A stretch of 20,156 bases of DNA from Chara braunii (GCA_003427395.1 BFEA01000395.1:309206-329361); one strand, 5' to 3'; shown: positions 1 to 8,060, numbered from the stretch's first letter. Made by a program: numbers and translations. Notes: generated by a model not told the origin, from the letters alone.

Positions 1-80
<80 letters not shown>
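1..80. repeat. Compound (CT)n/(CA)n microsatellite
   Basis: A run of TC dinucleotides (1-18) passes directly into about 31 CA dinucleotides up to position 80. It is an uninterrupted compound microsatellite at the window edge. Minus-strand open frames here encode only poly-Cys-Val or His-Thr stretches and are not genes. Confidence 0.97.
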
Positions 81-82
<2 letters not shown>

Positions 83-269
83 GCGTGCACGCGGACACAT
101 GCGCACTCTCCCTCTCTCATAGTTCCAAGACCACAAAAAATGAAAGCAACACACACGAATAACAAACTCACCGTCAATCATCAAGGTGCGGTAGTTTGAA
201 AGCCTTGCTGCTGCGCCGCTCAAGCCTCAGCGTCCAACATTCAGAATGTAGAGATGGTGTGTCCTGGGT

Positions 270-325
270 GAGTGTGTGTGAGTGTGTGTTTGTGTGTGTG
301 TGCGAGTCTGCGTATGTGTGAGTGT
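270..325. repeat. Imperfect (GT)n microsatellite
   Basis: GT-rich tract with interruptions (GAGTGTGTGTG, TTTGTGTGTG). Together with the GT tract at 462-545 it brackets the hammerhead ribozyme motif at 365-421. Confidence 0.85.
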
Positions 326-364
326 TGTTATGTTCGCTATACAGAACTCACAACATGACTCAGC

Positions 365-421
365 CAGACTGTTTCGTCGGACTTCCACCGACTCATCAGG
401 AGGTTGAACCCCGACAGTCCG
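365..421 (-). ncRNA. Type III hammerhead ribozyme motif
   Basis: Read on the minus strand this 57-nt stretch carries every element of a hammerhead self-cleaving RNA. Stem III pairs 414-421 with 365-372 (about 8 bp including one G-U). The cleavage triplet GUC is at 415-413. Stem I is 412-400, GGGGU...ACCUC with a 3-nt loop. The conserved CUGAUGA is at 399-393. Stem II is GUCGG/CCGAC (392-388, 380-376) with a 7-nt loop. The conserved GAAA is at 375-372. Cleavage is predicted between 413 and 412. Known relatives: plant retrozymes use type III hammerheads, and Penelope-like elements carry hammerheads of a different (minimal type I) form. The topology is seen directly; activity and element identity are inferred. 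Stem I is short and I did not identify tertiary loop contacts, so cleavage rate is uncertain. Confidence 0.8.
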
Positions 422-461
422 CCCAAGATGAACTGTAAGGATGGCCAAGGACTCACCACTT

Positions 462-545
462 TTGTGTGTGCGTGTTTGTGTGTGTGTGTGTGCGTCTGTG
501 TGTGTGTGTGTGCGTGCGTGCCTGTGCGTGCATGTGCGCGTGTGT
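462..545. repeat. (GT)n/(GTGC)n microsatellite
   Basis: A GT-rich tract with GTGC and GTGCGT interruptions, immediately right of the hammerhead segment. Confidence 0.9.
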
Positions 546-590
546 CCAACGTAGAGCGAAGTCGTAGTCGTGCATAGCAGTGTAGAAGTC

Positions 591-675
591 AGTCGAGTAG
601 CTTGAGTGTCGAAAACAGGCGTAAAGTTTAGAGTAGCGTAGCGTAGCTCAGTCGAGTAGCTTTGTTGAACAGGCG
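591..675. repeat. Tandem duplication, period 59 bp
   Basis: The word AGTCGAGTAGCTT begins at 591 and recurs at 650. Both copies are followed by a diverged stretch ending in GAA(AA)CAGGCGT. A smaller run of GTAGC repeats lies between them. No coding capacity is apparent. Confidence 0.7.
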
Positions 676-1029
676 TCGACTCTAACTCCCCGTCCAGTAT
701 ACCTGCCCTCAAGTCCGCAGTGCACGTGCTCCAGAAAGTAGTTTCTATACGTTGTAGCGGCGCTGGACCGGTAGCGCGTCACACGCAACCCCGGTACTGC
801 GTGCGGTAGGGCTGGTAACACGCTTTGGTACCGGCGCTCGCGCGTGGGCCCGGTACAGGCCCTGGCGCGGAGCCGCCCGCGACGGTTCAACTTCTAAGAG
901 CAAACGATCAGCAGACGATCGGGGCCGTCGCGGAGTGTAAAATCGCAGGGCCCCGATCGTCTGAATGTCACAGGCCGAAAATTAGCGATAGTTATATATG
1001 TAGGGACCTTCGCAAGAAACAGTAAGCCA
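676..1029. other. GC-rich unassigned segment with a 15-bp hairpin
   Basis: This segment separates the hammerhead block from the retrotransposon. It is GC-rich with several GGTACC/CCGG words. A perfect 15-bp inverted repeat (912-926 and 949-963, core GATCGGGGCC) leaves a 22-nt loop. The minus-strand RNase H frame stays open through it to a stop near 894, but resemblance to retrotransposon protein ends near 1050. This is therefore probably the sequence into which the element was truncated. No gene is recognised. Confidence 0.55.
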
Positions 1030-1039
1030 TCTACCATCG

Positions 1040-1586
1040 CCAAGGATCGAGTTACGTCGTCAAATATACCAAACTCAGTCACAAGTGCGCCCAGATAATC
1101 TGCCCTTCGTGATAGTGCATCAGCCACTTTGTTGTACTCTCCCTTGATTTGATCAAGTTGATAGTCATACATGTCTATCACTTGAATCCACTGCTTAAGT
1201 GCGTCAGAGAGTACAGGTTGTCTTGATCCAGCGCAAATGTCTATCACTTGAATCCACCGCTTAAGTGTGTCAGAGAGTACAGGTTGTGTCTTGATCCAGC
1301 GCAAGGTCTCACGATCAGATCTCAAGTAGAAGAATCTGCCTAGGAGGTAGTGTCTCCAATGGACCAGCGCTCTGTAGAGGGCATAGAGCTCACACTCATA
1401 CGTGGACTTTGCTAGCTTTTGAGATGGCATTTTCTTACTCATATACTCGATGGTTCTCAACTTTGGCCTCTCCTTTTGCGCAAGGACCGCGCCTATGCCA
1501 TATTGGTTGGCGTCTGTGGTCACGACAAATGGCTTATCAAGATCCGAAAGTTTGAGGACTTCGTAGTGTGTCAAAGCATACTTCAA
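1040..1586 (-). pseudogene. Retrotransposon RNase H domain (remnant)
   Basis: The product would be the RNase H that degrades the RNA strand during reverse transcription. Visible motifs are the first acidic site in VVTTDANQYGIGAVL, the second in STYECELYAL and the third in RSDRETLRW. The terminal NKVADALSRR is typical of the end of Ty3/gypsy RNase H. An internal duplication (1171-1304) repeats about 22 residues (QPVLSD...WIQVIDM) just after the third motif, without breaking the frame. Resemblance stops near DDVTRSL (about 1050), where a connection and integrase would follow. It is joined to the upstream fragment by a one-base frameshift near 1600, in a TTTT run. Confidence 0.88.
1171..1304. 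repeat. 66-bp tandem duplication inside RNase H
   Basis: ATGTCTATCACTTGAATCCAC begins at 1171 and again at 1237. The copies are 66 and 68 bp and differ by a 2-bp indel (GTTGTC against GTTGTGTC) and a few substitutions. The net 66-bp gain keeps the minus-strand frame, but the junction peptide changes because of the indel. A local slippage or unequal-exchange event after insertion is the simplest explanation. Confidence 0.92.
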
Positions 1587-1860
1587 TTTCGTGAAAAGCT
1601 CGCTTTACACTTTTCAGTCCACTCCCAAGGGGTGTCAAGATTTGTTAATGGGGAGAGTATAGTACTATAGTTTTTAACAAATGGACGATAGTAGCCCGTC
1701 ATCCCCAAAAACGATCGGACCTCGGTGACAGTCTCGAGGTCTGGGCCAGTCCAGTATGCTGGCCACTTTGGCATCGTTCGGCCTCAACCCATCCGCAGAG
1801 ATTTCATGACCCAAGTACAAGATCTTGGTACGACCGAACTCGCATTTCTACCTTGTACTG
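1583..1860 (-). pseudogene. Retrotransposon RT thumb/connection (frameshifted)
   Basis: This stretch carries the segment between the RT catalytic domain and RNase H, spread over two frames. One frame holds KCEFGRTKILYLGHEISADG and then LRPNDAKVASILDWP. It runs out near 1740-1770, and the next frame continues with EVRSFLGMTGYYRPFVKNYS. Both are hallmark blocks of Ty3/gypsy RT. Frameshifts lie near 1855 (relative to the RT core) and near 1740. The order and orientation match the neighbouring fragments, so this is one ancestral pol gene. Confidence 0.88.
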
Positions 1861-2475
1861 GTGTTGTCTTAGGAGTCCTAGCACTATTTTCAAGTGCTCA
1901 GCGTGCTCCTCTACAGTCTTACTAAAGATAAGGATATCGTCGAGGTACATGACGATAAACTTGTCTAAGTACTCATGAAATATCCTATTCATGGCATGCT
2001 GGCATATCCCAGGGGCATTGCATAGGCCAAAGGGCATCACCACAAACTCGTACAAACCGTACCTACCCTGAAAGGCGGTTTTGTGCTGGTCCTCAGGTCT
2101 AATGGCAATTTGATGGTATCCGGACTTCATATCTATCTTTGTGAAGTACCGACATCCCTGCACTCTATCCAATAGGTCGTCGATGCAGAGTAGGGGCTCC
2201 GCGTTTTTAACGGTGATGGCATTGAGTCCCCTATAGTCAATGCACATCCTTAAGGTACCTCCCTTCTTAGGGACAAATAAGACTAGCGCATCGTAAGGGG
2301 AGGTACTAGGCCGAATCCATCCCTTTTCTGTGAACTCTTTGAGCTGGCGGCGGAGCTCATCTAACTTCATAGGAGACTTTATATAGATTCGTCCTCTAGG
2401 CAACTTACCACCTGGGACAACCTCTATCGCATGGACCACCTCCCTTTCCACCACGCCTATGTCGGAATATTGCAC
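1804..2475 (-). pseudogene. Retrotransposon reverse transcriptase core
   Basis: An open stretch of about 220 codons with the classical RT blocks in order: LRMCIDYRGLNAITVKN, FTKIDMKSGYHQI, the palm region KTAFQGRYGLYEFVVMPFGL, then the catalytic box YLDDILIFS. This is the polymerase that copies element RNA into DNA in cytoplasmic particles. NAPGICQHAMN replaces the more usual NAPATFQ.LMN, a sign of decay. The frame is lost near 1855 just after the catalytic box, and it does not join the protease frame upstream (shift near 2490). Confidence 0.95.
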
Positions 2476-3037
2476 GACAACTGATCTCTGGGGGTGATTT
2501 TACAGCCTCCCCTTTTTCAGAGACAAAGACTAGATACATGCCTTCCTCCCGGTTTTGTTTATAATAGTTATAGAAAGAAGTTGCGCACACGCACTCGTAG
2601 TTTTCCACTAGACTGCTAGCTTTAAACTTCTGCAATCTAACGGTTCTACCATTGGGTAGCTTGTGGATCAACACCTTTCTATCCCAATCAAACTGAGGTT
2701 GAGCAACCTCGAGGTAGTACATGCCTAGCAACATATCAAAGGGCAGTTCGTCGCTAACGAGGAATGAGATTTTGCGTCTCACTTCCCCTCCTCCATAAGA
2801 GAAGGAATAGACGACGTCCTTGACATAGTCTTTAACCACCATTTGGTGCTTGTTGGCTAGCGTAAAAGCTACAGTTTTGCTAAGCCGTTGCACTTGGTCC
2901 CCTAAGTGCAGTCTGTCTACACAAGCACGACTAATGAAATTTTGTGTAGAGCCTATGTCTGCGAAGGCACCTACTTTGCGGCCACAGACATTGACCTCTA
3001 CCACGAAATGTTCACCCTTAGGACCTCTACTAATCAT
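2405..3037 (-). pseudogene. Retrotransposon aspartic protease (catalytic motif altered)
   Basis: The frame contains VGAFADIGSTQNFIS, which aligns with the D-T/S-G active-site loop of retropepsins such as FADTGSTxNFIS. It also has the second conserved block FDMLLGMYYLEVAQPQFDW. In families of this type the protease processes Gag-Pol and acts as a dimer. Here the middle residue of the D-T-G triad is Ile (codon ATA), one transition from Thr (ACA), so activity is unlikely. The C-terminal part of the frame overlaps the RT start and reads out of phase, placing a frameshift near 2490. Confidence 0.87.
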
Positions 3038-3076
3038 CGCCCAAGAATCTCTTGGGTCCTTCCCTGACCACTCAGT

Positions 3077-3390
3077 CTATAACTCTTCTAGGGACTCAGA
3101 CACATCTCTCGAACAGAGCGTCGATGGGTCTGAATGTGTCTGCGGGGCAATGTATGGGTCACTAGCCTTGGCAAACACCTGAAGTGGGGAAGGCAACGTT
3201 ACAACTTCAGCGCAAGTAAGAGCGGCTAACACTCCTACTGGTCCGGGGTGTTTCCTTGCGAAGTGTGCGCAAAAGCACTGGCAGGGTTCGAGGATAAGCC
3301 CACTACCGTTGGAGCGGCTACCCTCGTCGTGACCTTCTTGCCTCGGCAAGTTCTCGACGTGTGGCCATAGTTGCCACAGTTCATATCTAA
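3077..3390 (-). pseudogene. Gag C-terminal linker with degenerate CCHC zinc knuckle
   Basis: Minus-strand translation near 3346-3387 gives DMNCGNYGHTSRTC. This fits the nucleocapsid knuckle C-x2-C-x4-H-x4-C, except that the first Cys is replaced by Asp. The knuckle lies between the gag core and protease, as expected, and would bind element RNA. It is in a different frame from the gag core, so at least one frameshift separates them near 3390-3410. The downstream linker is low-similarity and ends before the protease frame opens. Confidence 0.65.
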
Positions 3391-4508
3391 GGCTTTCTTG
3401 CTGAAAGAGGAAGTTCTGTTGCCGATCCCTCTAAAAAGGAGGCAGCAACTATAACTTCTTGCCCTGGCCTTGTGAGCTTGTGCCTCATATAGGTGGGCAC
3501 AGTCTTCACCCAGGTGTCCAGGTCCTCATCCTTTTTCCTGTCGCCAGAGAAGGGCTTAGGACTCAGCAAAGGAATCTTGGGCATCCACGACCTAGGTTTA
3601 ATCTGCCCAAGCGACTGCTGCAGTGGCTGCATGGCCTCTGAGGCAGGTTGCTGCATGCTAACCTGGGCCTGTCCTGACGATGGGACTGTAGTTACCACCG
3701 TCATGGATGGCACAGAAGAAGCTCTAAGGACCGAACCACTAACTACTGGTTGTAGGCCTAAAAGAGGCATGCCATACATAGGCGAGAAGGTTTGCCCTAT
3801 CGGCGACGGCGTCACTGAAGGACCTGCAACCGAAGGGGGAACTACAGAGAATTGGGGTTGCCTTATGACTGGACGAGGTCCCTAAAGTGCAGCCATAATT
3901 CGTTTCTGGCCTGCCACTAGTTCATCCAACAGTTCCTGCTGAACTACCTACGTTTCTGCCACATAAAGTAGCGAGTTATGCAACGCTCGATCAACAGGAT
4001 TTAATGTAGACTCATCTGGTTCTTCTAACCTTCTTAGTTCCTGAAGCCTAGCGCCTAACCAGACTTTTCTCAATCTTACCCTTTCTCTCCTCTCTTCTAC
4101 TTCTCTCAGTTGCCGCTGCAACTCATCATGAAGACCTTCCGCTTGGAGGATCTCATAATCCTCTAGCGTGAGTGGGGATTGTTGGCTGACTTGTGAGCCA
4201 ACAGGATGACTTATGGAGCCTTGGGTACTCTGACTGATTCCTGACGAAGAGGCCTGGGAAGAGGCATGTGACATGGTAGAGGAGGTAGCCATGGTCACAC
4301 TTGTGCTAGCCATATTCCTAGCCCTGGCGCTGGCCTCAGCGTCTCTCGTCCTCCACAATGCCGCCCTCTCCCTAGCTTCTCTCCGCAGCCTCCTTTCCTC
4401 TCCTGGACCTATCTCTAGGAAGGTCAAAGGCTGACTAAGAGCAGCTCTACGAGTAACCCTAAGATCCTCGACTAACTCCTCCTCCTCGCTACTAGCAGCT
4501 TCACTCAT
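3387..4508 (-). pseudogene. Retrotransposon gag, interrupted by two in-frame UAG codons
   Basis: The ATG at 4508 opens a frame with an acidic Ser/Glu-rich start. A Ser/Thr/Gln-rich stretch follows, then a charged segment with coiled-coil character (LQRQLREVEERRERVRL, about residues 130-165). The frame meets TAG at 3950-3948 and TAG again at 3884-3882, exactly 22 codons later. It then continues in the same frame through a Pro/Met/Gln-rich linker into PKPFSGDRKKDEDLDTWV, the conserved start of the plant Ty3/gypsy gag core. It ends near 3387 where the frame is lost. Gag would form the virus-like particle. One gene with two nonsense mutations is the simplest reading. Confidence 0.83.
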
Positions 4509-4519
4509 GAGCTACGGTG

Positions 4520-4544
4520 TGTGTGATCTAAACTAGATCACACA
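4520..4544 (-). other. Perfect hairpin in the gag leader
   Basis: An 11-bp perfect inverted repeat (TGTGTGATCTA / TAGATCACACA) with a 3-nt loop lies 12 bases upstream of the gag start codon at 4508. In a genomic retrotransposon RNA such leader stem-loops can act in packaging, dimerisation or translation control. That role is inference only. Confidence 0.6.
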
Positions 4545-6660
4545 TTGAATCCTACCTCAGCATGACACACAACCGGGTATGAACAATCAACTAATTCCGG
4601 TCAGCCTAGAGAGAAGTAGTCAAGTGGTAACCAGCAATCAATGTCGGGTCCTACAGGTAAGTTCAATTCTATTTTTAGATTACTCTTACACAGAATGCAA
4701 TGCAGCAAGGAAGGAACTAACCTATCTGCAACGGTCTGTCAGTTGTTAACAAGTCCGTACAACTAAGTAATCAAAAATAAAAATAATTACCTGCGGAGAT
4801 GCATGTTGCATGGCATTTCATCTAATTAGTGCCACTGTGAACCATTACCGGAATCCCCCCTGTCTCCCTGTATCCTTCTTGAGTTGTCACTTTGTGTCAA
4901 CGCCCTAAGCATCTGGTTGAGCGGCGTGTCTGAAGGTATGCAATCCGGCCCACCCCTGTGCCCCAAGTCTATGTCGAACCTGCCAGCCCCTGCACTTTAT
5001 TTACCCTCGCATGCAACGAGAGGCAGTTTAAGGACAGCCCCCAAGGTCCTCAGGAATTATTTAACGTCGCTGATAGGACGACGATCACAGCCAGAGTCAA
5101 CAACGAGTCCCGCCAGAAATATTTATAGACGGTCTGGTAAGCATCTGTTCAAAGGGCTGTCATCCCCTGCATGACCTCTATTGCGCAGCAGCAGAACCAA
5201 GGACTTGCGGCAAAGCATGCGTGTACTAGTCCCAGCGGGTTGGCATGGTGACCGTGACCCGAGTGCTTCGTCTAGGGCCCTTCAGAGGCTTCGCCCGTCT
5301 CCCACCAGCTTGCTGCCCAGGAAGAACATCGACTCTCAAGGTTGAGCGCTCGGGACACCTCACATTGAGAGGACTCTCAAGACAGAACTCACTTCCTCAC
5401 GGTAAGAAGTAATGAAGAGGATAGATAAGGAAGAGAGCAACATACCTCATAATGCTGCCCCCAACCACAGATTTCTCACCGGCAACCTGATGTGCATTTA
5501 TGATGACCGGTCTTTGCCTCGACACAACCAACAACAGAATGCAGTTCCACCTCGGCTTAAATGCCACATCAGCGAGTTCTCATCATCCAGCGTACACCCC
5601 TAGTGTCACCACATAGCTTCCTGGCGCGCCCACACGACTTTGGGCCGCCTATCACTCAACGTCCAAGCCTTATTACTGCCCCACACCTCATGCGAAGCAC
5701 CAAACAGCTATTGCGAAGAGTCAATGAAGCGCAGTTCGAACCAGCTCCGATACCAAATTGCAAGGAAAATGAGCAATGGCGAGATGACAATGTCCACAAT
5801 GCACAATCACATTGAAGGCCAGATAGTATCACAATGTCCAGAAAGCAGAAATGCACCAATATAACACCAATGAAGAATCGTAACACTAAAACCAGTGTCA
5901 ATGAGAGCCTGCTCTCACCACCACCAACATGTGTTCAGGCCCTATCTGCCTACTTGGTGCTCGGCGCCCAGCCTACTTCCTACACAGCTACAGTCTGCCT
6001 ACTAACTGGCAATGCAACTGTTGACATCAGCAGCCCAAGAAGTACTTGAAGATGTCGCCCAATGCAGACCATCGCCAATACCACGTATGTGCCCTCACAT
6101 CATCATCATCATCATCCTTCTCTCTCTCCCCTGACTTACTCCCACGTCTTCCCTCTATACACCCGAAGACCACCCCTGCACCTCACTGTAGTCCAAGCCC
6201 ATCCAGCTATGGAGGCTGGGCTATGGCGCTGCCCTCAGCAGCGCCCTGCTCCCTGCACGATCGCATGTGCTAGCACCTTGCCTCTCAGCGCCAGCAGCAG
6301 CCCACGAGCGTCCGCTCCAGCAGCACTGCCGCCAGCATGCAAGTGCTGAATGAGGTTCCAGGCAGCGAGCTCTTCCCTATATGGAAAGAGTCTGCCTGCC
6401 TTCGCAGCCTGGCTGGCCTGGGCCTGGGCCCAGAAGCTTCCGGTAGGCCCCAGGATGCTGCACCTCTGTTGCAGCTACTGGGCCTCATTCGGTTGGGCCT
6501 CCCAACTGTCTGTGTATGAGCCTGTGATTCTCGTCCAGGGCCTGCATCATTTTGGAAAGGCCTGGAAGGCCGTGGAATGTCTCGCTGCTCGGCCGGTGTT
6601 TCCCTCAACCAACTGGCGCGGTGAAACTGCCTGGACCCCAAATACGAACTTGACAGCTTA
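4545..6660. other. Gene-poor stretch, no supported coding region
   Basis: Short overlapping frames occur on both strands but none shows a recognisable domain or a consistent start context. The first few hundred bases should include the 5' leader and LTR of the minus-strand retrotransposon. I could not find a matching LTR partner or a primer-binding site. The interior (about 5400-6300) has mixed composition, with one (CAT)6 tract at 6098-6116. The 6180-6540 part is GC-rich and rich in CTGG/CAGC words. Spliced exons cannot be excluded. Confidence 0.5.
6098..6116. repeat. (CAT)6 microsatellite
   Basis: Six consecutive CAT units within an otherwise non-repetitive segment. Confidence 0.9.
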
Positions 6661-7065
6661 GGGCCTCTCGTGATTTGTTAGGCCCGCCTTCACTTAGGGC
6701 GGGCACATCTGCAGCAAGAGGCCCCTTAGGCTTGCCAAGGACCCAGATCCTCGCACTTAGGCAAAGTGGAGGGTAGAAGTGAGTGTCAGTTCCATGATGA
6801 GAAGACTTTGGGGAGGTAAGGTCAGCGTAGGGGTGAAGATTCGGGGTTCGAGAGATTGGCGGGGCATGCTGAAGGATGACGTGAGAGAAGGGGGTCGGAG
6901 TAAAGATGATCTAGGGGGTGTCTAGTTTCAAGGGGATGGGGCAGGAGTTGGTGGGTTCAGGTTTTAGGAAATGTGGGGTTGGGGTGAACTTAAGGAACTA
7001 CGTGTTCCAAAGAGAGGAGGGCCAAGTGAAGGCGGGTTCAGGCGGGTTCAGGCGGGGTTGGGCGG
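6661..7065. other. Purine-rich spacer, no gene seen
   Basis: G/A-rich on the plus strand (GGGGTGAAG, GGGGTTGGGG), ending in two and a half copies of GGCGGGTTCA at 7031-7060. No open frame with recognisable content. It abuts the synthetic junction at 7066. Confidence 0.5.
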
Positions 7066-7103
7066 CTGTCTCTTATACACATCTAGATGTGTATAAGAGA
7101 CAG
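7066..7103. other. Nextera mate-pair junction adapter (synthetic contaminant)
   Basis: The 19-bp Tn5 mosaic end CTGTCTCTTATACACATCT (7066-7084) is followed directly by its exact reverse complement (7085-7103). This is the 38-bp perfect palindrome produced when a Nextera mate-pair library fragment is circularised. Translated in frame it gives SYTHLDVYKRQ, a peptide known to occur in databases as an adapter artefact. It is not genomic. The sequences on its two sides were probably brought together by circularisation or by assembly through untrimmed reads. Confidence 0.98.
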
Positions 7104-7600
7104 GGTCTAGGCAGGTTTAGGGTTCAAAGAGGGTCCACAGTGAAGTGCTAAACATGTGTACAGGTACAGCAAACAGAGACCTGGTGTGAAGAGCCCGGAG
7201 CTCTAGAGTTTAGCAGAGTAAAATCTGGAGTGAAAACTTTAGGGTTTAGGGTTTAGGGTTTACCTGAGTCATATTTTGAGTTACAAATCAGGGTTCAGGG
7301 TTTACCCCGAATCCTAACTGCAAATAAAAACCCTAAACCTCGGCCACTTCACTTCTAGGGTTCAGGGTTTAGCAGAGGGAATGATAAGCAGTGAAGAGCT
7401 TATGATTGACAATTTTGCGGAGGAAGTTCAGGTTGAGGGTTTAATAGACAGGAATTCGAAGTGAAGAGAGGGGGGTTAAGGGTTCAGCAGAGGGCAGCGG
7501 GTTGGAGTGGCATGTAGAGGTTAACCCGGGTTTAATAGACAGGAAAAATCAACCCCGAAGTGAAGAGTCAGAGTTTAGGGTTTAGCAGGGGCGAGGTCCC
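7104..7600. repeat. Degenerate TTTAGGG-type (telomere-like) repeat cluster
   Basis: The best run, 7238-7262, holds three and a half perfect TTTAGGG units. Variant runs (GGGTTCAGGGTTTAG, TTTAGGGTTTAGCAG) occur near 7109, 7357, 7475 and 7571, and an inverted CCCTAAACC lies near 7326. The runs are embedded in a looser unit, GAAGTGAAGAG...GGGTTTAGCAGAGG, repeated about four times. TTTAGGG is the Arabidopsis-type telomere unit of most plants and many green algae. Here the copies are interstitial and decayed. Confidence 0.85.
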
Positions 7601-7759
7601 ACTGGCAACAAAGGATTTGATTCAATGCCTGAAATCTGGACATGTTTTGTGGAGAGGTGCAGGAAATCGAGATTGAACTGCTTTTCTGCATCTCTGCATA
7701 AAACACATCCAGATTCAGGAGCTTAATCCAATCCTCTTCTTACCCCTAAAAAAAAATAC

Positions 7760-7820
7760 ATACGTTGTATACAAATACAACGTACCGGGTACGTTGTATT
7801 CGAATACAATGTACGGACAT
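7760..7820. repeat. Palindromic TACGTTGTATTCGAATACAA repeats
   Basis: Several overlapping inverted copies of ACGTTGTAT(T)CGAATACAA(C/T)GTA occur here, and related copies at 7866-7895, 8195-8265 and 18540-18730. Each can fold on itself. Translated they give repeated Tyr-Val-Leu-Tyr-Ser-like peptides on both strands. The family looks like a fold-back repeat; no named element was recognised. Confidence 0.75.
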
Positions 7821-7845
7821 TGTGCAACAAATTTTGTACAACTTT

Positions 7846-7935
7846 TCCAGGGTGGCCCTTTACGGGGTACGTTGTATCGAATATAACATACGTACGCTGT
7901 GTTTGAATTTTAAGTTATGAGAGGGCGGCCCTGGA
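7846..7935. mobile_element. Small fold-back element with TCCAGGG termini
   Basis: The arms TCCAGGGTGGCCCTT (7846-7860) and GAGGGCGGCCCTGGA (7921-7935) are inverted repeats matching at 13 of 15 positions. They enclose a 60-bp interior made of the TTGTATTCGAATATAAC palindrome. It could be a very short MITE or just nested hairpins. No clear target-site duplication was identified. Confidence 0.4.
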
Positions 7936-7987
7936 ATATATGAGAAGACCCCAGCCTAATCTCTTTGAATGGAAATATATGTTTATT

Positions 7988-8060
7988 TGGGGGGGGGGGT
8001 GGGTGGGGGGGGGAGGGAACTGAGACCTGAATGTTCTACTCTGTCCCCCCCCTCCCCCTC
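7988..8060. repeat. G-rich tract paired with a downstream C-rich tract
   Basis: About 27 nearly unbroken G residues (7988-8015, interrupted by T and A) are followed 25 bp later by CCCCCCCCTCCCCCTC (8045-8060). The two can pair into a hairpin, or fold separately as a G-quadruplex and an i-motif. Confidence 0.75.

Larger units (their letters stand above)
1030..4508 (-). mobile_element. Decayed Ty3/gypsy-type LTR retrotransposon (internal region)
   Basis: Reading right to left on the minus strand the order is gag, CCHC-like knuckle, aspartic protease, reverse transcriptase, RNase H. That is the Ty3/gypsy order up to the point where integrase should follow. No integrase zinc finger or catalytic core is found to the left of about 1030. 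LTRs, a tRNA primer-binding site and a polypurine tract were not recognised. At least two in-frame stops and about five frameshifts break the polyprotein, and protease has lost a catalytic-motif residue. This copy cannot be autonomous. The left boundary is approximate, set where protein resemblance fades; the right boundary is the gag start codon, so the true element should extend further right. Confidence 0.93.

Noticed and set aside
17-712. Overlapping minus-strand ORFs of 60-161 codons
   Set aside because: They are translations of CA/GT microsatellites and of the ribozyme segment (Cys-Val and His-Thr repeats), with no protein-like composition.
6285-6661. Competing ORFs of about 100-118 codons on both strands
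   Set aside because: Mutually overlapping frames in GC-rich CAGC/CTGG sequence, with no recognisable protein.
7066-7103. Natural palindromic element or a real SYTHLDVYKRQ peptide
   Set aside because: It matches the synthetic Tn5 mosaic-end junction exactly at all 38 positions.
7104-7600. Chromosome end or true telomere
   Set aside because: Only three and a half perfect TTTAGGG units occur and the rest are decayed and in mixed orientation, so this is interstitial or misplaced sequence.
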